NCBI GenBank assembly: GCA_016302965.1
Contig: JAEDMP010000062.1
Coordinates: 1 to 14,715, forward strand
DNA from: Bacteroidaceae bacterium
GTDB lineage: Bacteria > Bacteroidota > Bacteroidia > Bacteroidales > Bacteroidaceae
DNA: 14,715 nt
Reading direction: 5' to 3'
The translations under genes and the position numbers were made by a program. The number at the start of each line of letters is the position of its first letter. The stretch's first letter is position 1. The notes beneath the pieces were generated by a model that searched no databases, had not been told where the DNA came from, and worked only from the letters and a program-made list of their open reading frames with translations. Below, piece by piece: positions 1-7,284 of this stretch.

Positions 1-2
1 AC

Positions 3-206
3 AAGCTCTATTTCTGCGAGGAAAAGGATATGGGCAGTTATCGGATAAAGAAACGCAGCGATGACTTCCGCATGTTCGTTGTGGAAGAACGCTACCCCAA
101 CACGATAGAGTTTGACGAGTTTATCATCATCAACGAGGCCGGGAAGAAATTGGAGATAAAGACATCATCCAAAAAAAATTATCCCCCGATTCACATCGGG
201 GGATAA
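3..206 (+). CDS. C-terminal end of an unidentified protein (5' end outside window)
   Basis: An open frame runs from the left edge to a TAA at 204-206 and gives 67 residues starting KLYFCEEKDMGSYRIKK. It is rich in charged and aromatic residues and alternates like beta strands (FRMFVVEE, FDEFIIINEAGKKLEIK). No membrane segment or catalytic motif is visible and I do not recognise the family. The last codons (NYPPIHIGG) and the stop are made by the inverted repeat that forms the terminator of the converging galE. The final residues may therefore be a recent extension into the terminator rather than part of the fold. That the frame is coding is an inference from its being open to the edge and from plausible composition; the start cannot be seen. 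Confidence 0.55.
   Translation, partial: KLYFCEEKDMGSYRIKKRSDDFRMFVVEERYPNTIEFDEFIIINEAGKKLEIKTSSKKNYPPIHIGG
171..206 (-). terminator. Rho-independent terminator of galE (and possibly of the rnf operon)
   Basis: A perfect 12-bp inverted repeat (TTATCCCCCGAT, loop of 4, ATCGGGGGATAA) spans 179-206. On the minus strand it is followed by eight U residues (A run at 171-178), the classic intrinsic terminator shape. It lies 63 bp beyond the galE stop. On the plus strand no U run follows, so it should work only for minus-strand transcripts. Its right arm supplies the stop codon of the converging plus-strand gene. Confidence 0.93.
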
Positions 207-269
207 CAACAACACAAACACAAAATAAAACACAGTCGATAAACGGCTGGTTTATATCTTCAGTTCCGC

Positions 270-1307
270 TTATTGGATTCCTTCCTCGCGGAGTTTCTTC
301 TGCCAGTTCCAGGCCGAGCGGAGGGTGTCGTCGAGGTTGGTCTCGGCGTGCCATCCCAGCACTTCGTTGGCCTTCTTCGGGTCGGCCCAAACCTTCTCGA
401 TGTCGCCCGAACGGCGGGGAGCGAATGCCCAGTTCAGCTTGACGCCAGTGGCGCGCTCAAAGGCATCCACAATCTCCTTGGTGCTGACACCCTTGCCGGT
501 GCCGATGTTGAACACCTCGAGGGCAGCGTTGTCGGTATCGAGCACGCGCTCCATGGCCTTCACGTGGGCCTTGGCCAGGTCTACCACATAGATATAGTCG
601 CGGATGCAGGTTCCATCGGGCGTATCATAGTCGTTGCCGAAAATCTTCAGCTGCTCACGGATGCCCATAGCGGTTTGGGTTACGTAGGGAATCAGGTTCA
701 TGGGCACACCATTGGGCATCTCGCCGATGATGGCTGTGGGATGCGAGCCGATGGGGTTGAAGTAGCGCAGCAGGATGGCCTTGATGGGCGAACCGCTGTT
801 GATGGTGTCGCGGATAATCTCCTCGTTCACCTGCTTAGTGTTGCCATAGGGACTCTCGGCAGGCTTGATGGGAGCGCTCTCGCTCACGGGGAGGTTCTCG
901 GGGTCAGGCTGTCCGTATACGGTGCAGCTGCTGGAGAAGATGATGCCCTTCACGTTGTGCTTGGGCATGAGTTCCAACAGGTTGATGAGGCTGACGAAAT
1001 TGTTGCGATAGTAGAGTAGGGGCTTCTCCACGCTCTCGCCTACAGCCTTGCTGGCAGCGAAGTGGATGATGCCTTCGATGTCGGGATATTTGGCGAACAC
1101 GGCATCCATGGCCTCCAGGTCGCAGCAGTCCACCTGCTCGAAAGCGGGACGGATGCCTGTAATCTTCTCAATGCCGTCGACAACGTTGGCCTGAGAGTTC
1201 GAGAGGTTGTCAACAATCACTACTTTGTAGCCGGCATTCTGCAGCTCTACGGTGGTGTGGCTTCCGATGAATCCGGTACCACCCGTTACTAAAATGGTCT
1301 GTTTCAT
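270..1307 (-). CDS. galE: UDP-glucose 4-epimerase
   Basis: GalE interconverts UDP-glucose and UDP-galactose in the cytoplasm using bound NAD (Leloir pathway and supply of galactose for surface polysaccharides). The 345-residue protein is close to the 338 residues of the E. coli enzyme and belongs to the extended short-chain dehydrogenase family. The N-terminal Rossmann motif GGTGFIG (9-15) is followed by the D33-N34-L35 cofactor contact. HFAASKAVGES lies at 82-92. The catalytic set is the serine/threonine stretch SSSCTVYG (125-132) and Y154-x3-K158 (YGNTK). The C-terminal half carries RYFNPIGSHP and RDYIYVVDLAKAH, typical of the substrate domain. The ATG at 1307 sits just before the Rossmann motif. 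The 71-bp gap to rnfA shows no promoter match, so galE may be read from the rnf operon. It is followed by a strong terminator. Confidence 0.96.
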   Translation of the reverse strand: MKQTILVTGGTGFIGSHTTVELQNAGYKVVIVDNLSNSQANVVDGIEKITGIRPAFEQVDCCDLEAMDAVFAKYPDIEGIIHFAASKAVGESVEKPLLYYRNNFVSLINLLELMPKHNVKGIIFSSSCTVYGQPDPENLPVSESAPIKPAESPYGNTKQVNEEIIRDTINSGSPIKAILLRYFNPIGSHPTAIIGEMPNGVPMNLIPYVTQTAMGIREQLKIFGNDYDTPDGTCIRDYIYVVDLAKAHVKAMERVLDTDNAALEVFNIGTGKGVSTKEIVDAFERATGVKLNWAFAPRRSGDIEKVWADPKKANEVLGWHAETNLDDTLRSAWNWQKKLREEGIQ

Positions 1308-1378
1308 AATATCTGATGTAATAAAGTTGATAATGAATGTCTCGGGTTGTCAGTTCGGTCAGCCCCTGGCGCAGCGGC

Positions 1379-1981
1379 TTATTCCAGTCCGAAGATGGGC
1401 TTGAGTCCACCGTCCACCCCGGAGAATCCCATGAAGGCCAGGCTGAGCAGTCCGGCCACCACCATCACGATGGCGGTTCCCTTCATGCCCTTGGGCACAT
1501 TCACAAGTTCCAGCTGTTCTCTCATGCCGGCGAATACCGTCAGCGAGAGTCCGAAGCCGATGGCCGATGAGAAGGCATAGACCACGCTCTGCAGCAGGCT
1601 GTAGTCTTTCTGGATGACGAGGATGGCCACACCCAGCACGGCACAGTTGGTTGTGATCAGGGGGAGGAAGATACCGAGTGCCTGATAGAGTGCGGGCGAC
1701 ACCTTCTTCATCACGATTTCCACCATCTGCACCAGGGCGGCAATCACCAGGATGAAGGCGATGGTCTGCAGATACTGGAGGCCGAAGGCATCGAGTACGC
1801 TTTTCTGCAATACGTAAGTGACGATGGTGGCGAGGGTCATCACGAATGCCACGGCGGCACTCATACCCAGAGCCGTGTCCACCTTCTTGGATACGCCCAG
1901 GAAGGGGCAGATACCCAGGAACTGCGACAATACGATGTTATTGACGAAGATGGCTGATATGAAAATCAATATGTATTCCAT
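1379..1981 (-). CDS. rnfA: Rnf electron transport complex subunit RnfA
   Basis: RnfA is a polytopic inner-membrane subunit (RnfA/RsxA/NqrE family) of the ion-translocating ferredoxin:NAD+ oxidoreductase. At 200 residues it has the usual family length and is nearly all hydrophobic, consistent with six membrane helices. C25 (in FLGICPFLG) and C113 (in TTNCAVLG) are in the half-helix positions that, with the matching pair in RnfE, hold a [2Fe-2S] cluster inside the membrane. It is the last rnf gene, starting 2 bp after the rnfE stop, so the two are probably translationally coupled. It is a paralogue of RnfE with inverted topology. Confidence 0.96.
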   Translation of the reverse strand: MEYILIFISAIFVNNIVLSQFLGICPFLGVSKKVDTALGMSAAVAFVMTLATIVTYVLQKSVLDAFGLQYLQTIAFILVIAALVQMVEIVMKKVSPALYQALGIFLPLITTNCAVLGVAILVIQKDYSLLQSVVYAFSSAIGFGLSLTVFAGMREQLELVNVPKGMKGTAIVMVVAGLLSLAFMGFSGVDGGLKPIFGLE

Positions 1982-1983
1982 AG

Positions 1984-2568
1984 TTATGCTTTCTTAAATT
2001 GGTTGACGATGGCAATGAGGAATCCCAGGGTGATGAAGGCTCCGGGAGGCAGGATGAAGAGCAGGATGTTGTACTGCTCGGGGAGCAGGGCCAGACCGAA
2101 GATGCTGCCGGCTCCGAGAATCTCGCGCACGGCACCCAGCAGGGTGAGACCCAGCGTGAAGCCCAGACCGATACCGATACCGTCGAAGAGGCTGCTCACG
2201 GCTCCGTTCTTGCAGGCAAAAGCCTCTGCACGACCGAGGATGATACAGTTCACCACAATCAGGGGGATAAAGATACCCAGCGACTGGTTGATTTCAGGCA
2301 GATAGGCCTTGAGGCACATCTGGAGCAGGGTGACAAACGATGCGATGACCACCACGAAGACGGGGATGCGCACCTTGTCGGGGGTGAGGTTCTTGATGAG
2401 TGACACAACGATGTTGGAGCAGATGAGCACGAACATCGTGGCCAGTCCCATCGACATGCCGTTGGTGGCAGAGGTCGTGGTGGCAAGGGTCGGACACATA
2501 CCCAGCAGGAGAACGAAGGTGGGGTTCTCCTTGATGATGCCGTTTTTGATGATATTCAGATAGTTCAT
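1984..2568 (-). CDS. rnfE: Rnf electron transport complex subunit RnfE
   Basis: RnfE is the second of the paired polytopic membrane subunits (RnfE/RsxE/NqrD family). The 194-residue protein has an N-terminal amphipathic stretch and then about six hydrophobic segments. C25 (LLGMCPTLA) and C108 (VVNCIILGRAEAFA) are the expected intramembrane iron-sulfur ligands that pair with C25/C113 of RnfA. NCIILGRAEAFA is a hallmark of this family and separates it from RnfA. The gene lies between rnfG (28-bp gap) and rnfA (2-bp gap). Nothing unusual is seen. Confidence 0.96.
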   Translation of the reverse strand: MNYLNIIKNGIIKENPTFVLLLGMCPTLATTTSATNGMSMGLATMFVLICSNIVVSLIKNLTPDKVRIPVFVVVIASFVTLLQMCLKAYLPEINQSLGIFIPLIVVNCIILGRAEAFACKNGAVSSLFDGIGIGLGFTLGLTLLGAVREILGAGSIFGLALLPEQYNILLFILPPGAFITLGFLIAIVNQFKKA

Positions 2569-2596
2569 GATGTTTTCTTTTTTTTAGAGCGTTAGG

Positions 2597-3241
2597 TTAT
2601 TCGTCTTCTGCCTGTCCGTCCTGGGCCTTTTTGGTGGCTCCGCTCAGGGCATCGGCATCCTGCTTGGCGTAGGCAGCGTAGGCGTGGTTCACGGCCAGCA
2701 GGAAGGCGCGGGTAGTGATGGTCGAGGCGGTGATGGCATCCACGTCGCCGCCGTCCTTGTTGACGGTCAGCGGTTTGCCGTCGGTCATGTCACGGCCGAT
2801 GATGTTGCCCTTGCCGTCCTTCTGGAACCATTTGTCGGCCTTGGCTCCCAGTCCGGGAGTCTCGGCATGCTGCAGCACGGCATAGCCCAGAATCTTGCCT
2901 GCGGCATCAAAGCCCACCAGCACCTTCAGTTCTCCGCCAAAGCCCATGGTGGTGCTTTCCACGGCGGCACCTGCAAATTCGCCCTTGTCATTGTTCACTT
3001 TGTGGATGACAAACTGATAGTCTTTGCCACCGATGTTCTGTGTCAGCTCGTCGTTGGCGGTCACTTCGAGCTTGTCCAGACACATCACGCTCTTGATACC
3101 GTTGGCGAGCGCCAGTTCGTCTTGTTGCTTGATGGGACCTGCCGTCACCTGGTTGACCCAGGCCAGCAGTGAACCGGTGATGACTGCTACGGCTACCAGC
3201 ACCACCACCATATTTGTGATGGATGATTCTAACTTCTTCAT
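2597..3241 (-). CDS. rnfG: Rnf electron transport complex subunit RnfG (covalent flavoprotein)
   Basis: RnfG is anchored by one N-terminal helix (about 9-31) and carries a periplasmic FMN-binding domain that passes electrons between membrane subunits. The 214-residue protein shows the family motif ETPGLGAKA (127-135) and, near the C-terminus, DAITASTITTRAF (168-180). In the latter, T174 is the expected threonine for phosphoester-linked FMN, attached by the flavin transferase ApbE. The motif departs from the textbook SGAT (it reads TAST), a form I recall in Bacteroidales. A second SGAT occurs at 200-203 in a charged tail (DALSGATKKAQDG). The start overlaps the rnfD stop in an ATGA, indicating translational coupling. 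Confidence 0.95.
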   Translation of the reverse strand: MKKLESSITNMVVVLVAVAVITGSLLAWVNQVTAGPIKQQDELALANGIKSVMCLDKLEVTANDELTQNIGGKDYQFVIHKVNNDKGEFAGAAVESTTMGFGGELKVLVGFDAAGKILGYAVLQHAETPGLGAKADKWFQKDGKGNIIGRDMTDGKPLTVNKDGGDVDAITASTITTRAFLLAVNHAYAAYAKQDADALSGATKKAQDGQAEDE

Positions 3242-4236
3242 TTCTTGACTACCTCCCCAAATCTTTTAGGTTTCACGTATGAGTTGATGAGCGGTGTGAA
3301 GGCATTCATGATCAGGATGGCGAACGACATGCCTTCGGGATAAGCACCCCAGTTGCGGATGATGATGGTGAGCAGACCGATGGCCACACCATAGATGAGC
3401 TGTCCGCGTCCGCACATGGGCGAAGTGACATAGTCGGTGGCCATGAAGATGGCACCCAACATCAGACCGCCGCTGAAGATGACGCTGAACGGGTCGGCAT
3501 AAGCGGGGTTCACCAGGTGTGCGATACCGCTCACTACGAATACGGTACCGATGATGCTCACAGGGATATGCCAGGTGATGATTTTCTTCCAGAGCATGAA
3601 GGCCAGACCGAGCAGCAGTGCCAGGGCACTCACCTCGCCGATGGTTCCGGCACCGCCGTTAGCGATGTTACCGAGCAGCAGGTCGAAGCTCGAGGGCAAC
3701 TGTTCCAGTACGCTGGCGTCACCATTCTTGATGGCCCACTTCATGATGCTCAGCGGGGTGGCACCCGTTTCGGCATCGAGATAGCTGCCGAATTGTCCGG
3801 CCACGGGCCAGGATGTCATCTGTGCGGGGAAGCTCACCAGCAGGAAGCAGCGTCCCACGAGTGCGGGGTTGAAGAGATTGCAACCCAGACCACCGAAGGT
3901 CATCTTGCCCACGCCGATGGCAATGAGTGCACCGATGAGGATGATCCAGATGGGCAGGTTGGAGGGCAGGTTGAAGCCCAGCAGCAAGCCGGTGAGGATG
4001 GCGGAGCCGTCGGTGATGGTGTTCCGCTTGTTTTTCAGCAGATAGGTATTGATGGCCCACTCGAAGAGCACACAGGCCACCACGCTTGTGGCGCACACGA
4101 TGGCTGAGCCGATACCGAAGAAGTAGAAGGAGGCGAGCAAGGCGGGAATCAGTGCGATGATGACTCCGTACATGTTGCGCTCCACGCTGTCCGTACCGTG
4201 TGCGTGCGGCGATAATGATACGATGAATTTTCCCAT
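3238..4236 (-). CDS. rnfD: Rnf electron transport complex subunit RnfD (covalent flavoprotein)
   Basis: RnfD is a polytopic membrane subunit of the RnfD/NqrB family that carries a covalently bound FMN. The 332-residue protein has many hydrophobic segments. The motif DAETGATPLS (154-163) places T160 as the flavinylated threonine. Other family signatures are TDGSAILTGLLLGFNLP (75-91), the glycine-rich GKMTFGGLGCNLFNPALVGR (110-129), FMATDYVTSPM (264-274) and a C-terminal NAFTPLI (311-317). The stop overlaps the start of rnfG by 4 bp, and the gene follows rnfC by 43 bp. It is of typical length with no missing key residue. Confidence 0.96.
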   Translation of the reverse strand: MGKFIVSLSPHAHGTDSVERNMYGVIIALIPALLASFYFFGIGSAIVCATSVVACVLFEWAINTYLLKNKRNTITDGSAILTGLLLGFNLPSNLPIWIILIGALIAIGVGKMTFGGLGCNLFNPALVGRCFLLVSFPAQMTSWPVAGQFGSYLDAETGATPLSIMKWAIKNGDASVLEQLPSSFDLLLGNIANGGAGTIGEVSALALLLGLAFMLWKKIITWHIPVSIIGTVFVVSGIAHLVNPAYADPFSVIFSGGLMLGAIFMATDYVTSPMCGRGQLIYGVAIGLLTIIIRNWGAYPEGMSFAILIMNAFTPLINSYVKPKRFGEVVKK

Positions 4237-4279
4237 GATATTGTTTCTGTCTTTACAGTCGTTGTTTTTGGATAATTGA

Positions 4280-5629
4280 TTATTTGGCGTTGCGGGCGCG
4301 GATGATGCCCATCACCGTGGATTTGCCCAGACGGATATTGTCGAGGATGGGACGGTGGGAAGGACAGGTAAACTGGCAGGAACCACACTCGATGCACGAG
4401 GTGACATCCTCCTGTTCCACGCGTTCCCACATCTTCTTGGCCGAGAGGGTAGCCAGCAGATAGGGCTCCAGCCCCATGGGGCATACGTTCACGCACTTGC
4501 CGCAGCGGATGCAGGGGTCGGGTTCCTTTCTCACGGCCTCATCGTTGCTGATGAGGGTCACACTGTTGGTACCTTTGCATACGGGCACGTCGGCGGTGTT
4601 GAGGGCCTTGCCCATCATCGGACCTCCGGCCAGCAGTTTGTGGTCACCTTCGGGAATACCTCCGCAGAGTTCCAGCAGGTCTTTCATCGGTGTTCCCATA
4701 CGCACCAGGAAGTTGCCGGGCTTGGCCAACTGCTTGCCGGTGACGGTGGTATAGCGTTCGAAGAGGGGCTTGCGCTTCATCACGGCCTCATAGACGGCAT
4801 AGGCTGTTCCCACGTTCTGCACCACGGCACCCACGTTCACGGGGATGGCGGGAGGGGCGGGCACCTGACGGCGGATGACGGCGTCGACCAGCTGCTTCTC
4901 ACCGCCCTGTGGATAGCGCTGCTTCAGGGGCACCACCTCGATGCGGGGGTCGTTGGCCGTCTTCTGGCTGAGCAGTTCGATGGCTTCGGGCTTGTTGGTC
5001 TCGATGCCTATATAGCCGCGGTCCACCTTGGCTGCCTTCATCAGCAGTTCCAGACCTACGATAATCTCGTCGGCATGTTCCATCATCAGACGGAAGTCGG
5101 CGGTGATATAGGGCTCACACTCTACAGCATTGATGATGACACACTCGGCCTTGGCTGTGGGGGGAGGGCAGAGCTTGATGAAGGTGGGGAATCCGGCGCC
5201 GCCCATACCGGTGACACCAGCCACTTTCACGCGTTCCACAATCTCCTCGGGTGTCAGTTCGGGGTGCTCTGCCAGCGTCTCCAGTTTGTCGCTGCGGTCG
5301 ATGGTGGGCTCCCATTCGTCGCCCTCTACGTTGACGATGATGACGGGTTTGCGGTAGCCCGTGGCATCGAAGGCGGTGTCCACCTTGAATACGGTTCCTG
5401 ATACGGAAGAGTAGATGGGTGCAGACACGAATCCGCCGGCCTCGGCCAGCAGTGTGCCTACCTTCACCTTGTCACCCTTGGCAACAACGGGTTTGGCCGG
5501 GGCGCCGATATGTTGTGACAGGGGGAAGATGGCCTGTTTGGGCAGGGGTGCCACCTGGGTGGCAACCTCATGGGTGAGTTTGTTTTCTTCGGGGTGTATA
5601 CCTCCGATTCGGAATGTTCTTATCTTCAT
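4280..5629 (-). CDS. rnfC: Rnf electron transport complex subunit RnfC (NADH/FMN and 4Fe-4S subunit)
   Basis: RnfC is the peripheral subunit that exchanges electrons with NAD(H). The 449-residue protein begins with a barrel-sandwich domain, then an NqrF/Nuo51-like flavin and nucleotide domain with GMGGAGFPT (141-149), NAVECEPYIT (167-176) and RYPQGGEKQL (238-247), and a SLBB-like region. The C-terminus has two 4Fe-4S motifs: C373, C376, C379, C383 and C412, C415, C418, C422, each with the trailing proline. This is the compact form of RnfC; it lacks the long alanine/lysine-rich C-terminal repeats of the E. coli RsxC protein. The start ATG at 5629 gives MKIRTFRIGGIHPEENK, the expected N-terminus. 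Confidence 0.96.
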   Translation of the reverse strand: MKIRTFRIGGIHPEENKLTHEVATQVAPLPKQAIFPLSQHIGAPAKPVVAKGDKVKVGTLLAEAGGFVSAPIYSSVSGTVFKVDTAFDATGYRKPVIIVNVEGDEWEPTIDRSDKLETLAEHPELTPEEIVERVKVAGVTGMGGAGFPTFIKLCPPPTAKAECVIINAVECEPYITADFRLMMEHADEIIVGLELLMKAAKVDRGYIGIETNKPEAIELLSQKTANDPRIEVVPLKQRYPQGGEKQLVDAVIRRQVPAPPAIPVNVGAVVQNVGTAYAVYEAVMKRKPLFERYTTVTGKQLAKPGNFLVRMGTPMKDLLELCGGIPEGDHKLLAGGPMMGKALNTADVPVCKGTNSVTLISNDEAVRKEPDPCIRCGKCVNVCPMGLEPYLLATLSAKKMWERVEQEDVTSCIECGSCQFTCPSHRPILDNIRLGKSTVMGIIRARNAK

Positions 5630-5676
5630 GATGTTATGTTCCTCAGGTCAATATTATTAATCCATCTGCTGCCTGA

Positions 5677-6561
5677 TTATTCAGCGGCAGGTTTTTCCGT
5701 TACTGCGGTTTCAGCCGCGGGGGCTGTTCTCGGGGCGGGGAAGTTCACGGCCACGATGGCGTGGGTGGGGCAAACCTTCTCGCACTTGCGGCAGAGACGG
5801 CACTTCTCGGGGTCGATGTAGGAGAGGTTGGCGCTCACGGTGATGGCACCGAAGGGGCACTCCTTCTCACACTTGCCGCAGCCGATGCAGGCAGCCTTGC
5901 AGGCCTTCATGGCGGCAGCACCCTTGTCTTTGTTGGAGCATCTCACGTAGACGCGGCGGTTTTTCGGACCCTTCTTCCTCAGTTCGATGAGGTGGCGGGG
6001 GCAAGCCTTCACGCAGGCTCCGCAGGAGGTACACTTCTCTTCGTCCACTTCGGCAATGCCGGTCTCGGGGTTGATGCTGATGGCTCCAAACTGGCATGCA
6101 CTGACGCAGTCGCCACATCCGAGGCAACCGAATCCGCAGGCCGTCTCTCCGGCTCCGCAGGCGTTCATGGCGCTGCAGGTGCGCAGTCCGGAATAGAGCG
6201 TGGTGCGGGGCCTGTTCTCACAGGTACCGTTACATCTGACCACTGCCACCTTAGGCTCCGTGTTGGCCATGGCCATTCCCAGCAGGTCGGCTACCTTGCC
6301 CATTACCTCGGCACCGCCCACAGGGCAGCTCATGCCTTCAATGGAACCTTTGTCGGCTGCTTTCACCAAAGCATCAGCAAGACCTCCGCATCCGGGGAAA
6401 CCACAACCACCACAGTTGGCTTGTGGCAGGAGGGCCGCCACTTGTCCAATTCTCGGGTCTTCTTTCACGGCAAACTTTTTGGAGCAGACGTATAGTACGA
6501 GTGCTGCCACCAGTCCGATTCCTCCCAGTGCGATTGCTGCAATCACAATAAAACTCATCAT
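5677..6561 (-). CDS. rnfB: Rnf electron transport complex subunit RnfB, long form with four ferredoxin motifs
   Basis: RnfB is the entry or exit point for ferredoxin electrons on the cytoplasmic face. An N-terminal helix (about 3-26) anchors it. A Fe-S domain follows with C50, C53, C58 and C79 (NCGGCGFPGCGG). Then come four CxxCxxCxxxC motifs: C146/149/152/156, C177/180/183/187, C225/228/231/235 and C254/257/260/264. The E. coli protein has only two of these and about 192 residues; this one has 294, including a cysteine-containing linker (C110, C114, C129, C135, C142) and a proline/alanine-rich tail. Long RnfB proteins are known in anaerobes. Translation could begin at 6561 or at the next codon (6558), since the protein starts MM. 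Confidence 0.96.
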   Translation of the reverse strand: MMSFIVIAAIALGGIGLVAALVLYVCSKKFAVKEDPRIGQVAALLPQANCGGCGFPGCGGLADALVKAADKGSIEGMSCPVGGAEVMGKVADLLGMAMANTEPKVAVVRCNGTCENRPRTTLYSGLRTCSAMNACGAGETACGFGCLGCGDCVSACQFGAISINPETGIAEVDEEKCTSCGACVKACPRHLIELRKKGPKNRRVYVRCSNKDKGAAAMKACKAACIGCGKCEKECPFGAITVSANLSYIDPEKCRLCRKCEKVCPTHAIVAVNFPAPRTAPAAETAVTEKPAAE

Positions 6562-6590
6562 TCTTGGTTTGAATTAGTTAAATTAAATTT

Positions 6591-7088
6591 TTAAATCGTT
6601 ATTTCATTCTCGTTTTGTTTCTTCCCGACACTGCTCGCCTGGGGCGGTGAAGCGGTCTCTGCCGTTTGGATGCCAAACACAATCTTCTGCCTGAGTTTGG
6701 CCTTGAAGCAGAAGAGACCTATATAATAAGGAATAAGGGAACCCAGGGCACCGATGGCCGACACCAGTTCGCTTTGTCCCGCCAGCCGCATGGCAAAGAG
6801 CACCGCCAGCAGCAGGACAAAGGGGGCGCCGAAGCTCCAGAGCATGGCTTGGCGGATCATGGCTGTCGTGGCCGTCACCACCACGTGCTGCCCCTCGTGC
6901 CATCGGCCTGCTTCCTTGTTGTCGAGATAGATGTCCACCGTCTTCACCTTGCTTTCCGATGCACGGCAGTGGGCCGCCACCTGGCATGAGGCGCAGGCAG
7001 AGGTCTGCAGGATGGTGACGCGCAGGTGCGTGCCACATGCGGATTCGATGATGCCCGAATGTTTTATTTTGCCGTTCATGTTATTCAT
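6591..7088 (-). CDS. rseC: RseC/MucC-type SoxR-reducing system protein
   Basis: RseC-family proteins are small inner-membrane proteins that act with the Rsx/Rnf complex; in E. coli they help keep the SoxR iron-sulfur cluster reduced and touch SigmaE control. The 165-residue protein has an N-terminal cysteine set (C18, and CASCQVAAHC with C32, C35, C41), a soluble beta-rich region, two membrane segments (about 80-102 and 107-129) and a charged tail. It is the first gene of the rnf operon and ends 29 bp before rnfB, as usual in Bacteroidales. Two in-frame ATGs, 7088 and 7079, are possible starts; no strong ribosome-binding site separates them. What it serves here, where no SoxR is visible, is unknown. 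Confidence 0.9.
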   Translation of the reverse strand: MNNMNGKIKHSGIIESACGTHLRVTILQTSACASCQVAAHCRASESKVKTVDIYLDNKEAGRWHEGQHVVVTATTAMIRQAMLWSFGAPFVLLLAVLFAMRLAGQSELVSAIGALGSLIPYYIGLFCFKAKLRQKIVFGIQTAETASPPQASSVGKKQNENEITI

Positions 7089-7102
7089 TTAAGGAATATA
7101 AG

Positions 7103-7118
7103 GCGGTGTTTACACCGC
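7103..7118. promoter_or_regulatory. Operator-like palindrome at the rnf start site
   Basis: GCGGTGTTTACACCGC has perfect 7-bp arms around a central TT. It begins at the last base of the rnf -7 box and covers the predicted transcription start, 15 bp before the rseC ATG. A repressor bound there would block initiation. That it is an operator is inference from symmetry and position; a short 5' mRNA hairpin is the alternative. Confidence 0.5.
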
Positions 7119-7149
7119 AAAGGTACTATTATCTTCTGAGATAGACAAA
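7118..7149 (-). promoter_or_regulatory. Bacteroidetes-type promoter for the rseC-rnf(-galE) operon
   Basis: On the minus strand the -33 element TTTG (7149-7146) and the -7 element TACCTTTG (7125-7118) are separated by 20 bases. Both match the Bacteroidetes sigma-factor consensus (TTTG, 19-21 bases, TAnnTTTG). Transcription should begin near 7111-7114, leaving a leader of about 22-26 bases before the rseC ATG. Confidence 0.8.
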
Positions 7150-7186
7150 TAAAAGATATGATAATTTATAAAAAAAATCGTAATCG

Positions 7187-7219
7187 TTTGCGAGTATCCA
7201 ATATTTTTTTATACTTTTG
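7187..7219 (+). promoter_or_regulatory. Bacteroidetes-type promoter for the small acidic gene
   Basis: TTTG at 7187-7190 and TACTTTTG at 7212-7219 are 21 bases apart, matching the -33 and -7 consensus. The region is AT-rich. The predicted start near 7224 gives a leader of about 60 bases to the ATG at 7285. It diverges from the rnf promoter with only about 37 bp between the two -33 elements, so the genes could be co-regulated. Confidence 0.75.
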
Positions 7220-7229
7220 TAGATGAAAA

Positions 7230-7260
7230 GCAGTTGACGGCTTCAATCTGCCGTTTCTGC
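7230..7260 (+). promoter_or_regulatory. Possible stem-loop in the leader of the small acidic gene
   Basis: GCAG/CTGC (7230-7233 and 7257-7260) and ACGGC/GCCGT (7237-7241 and 7250-7254) can pair around an 8-base loop with a small internal loop. The structure would fall within the first 35 or so transcribed bases. No known riboswitch is recognised and the function is speculative. Confidence 0.35.
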
Positions 7261-7284
7261 ATAACCTTAAAAACAGGCTTCATT

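Noticed and set aside
4355..5401. A 348-codon plus-strand frame opposite rnfC
   Set aside because: It mirrors rnfC codons and shows no domain; long antisense frames are expected in GC-rich coding DNA.
7234..7284. TTG start giving 17 extra residues to the small acidic protein
   Set aside because: It lies in the predicted leader hairpin, and a good ATG follows at 7285 where the helix-rich protein begins.
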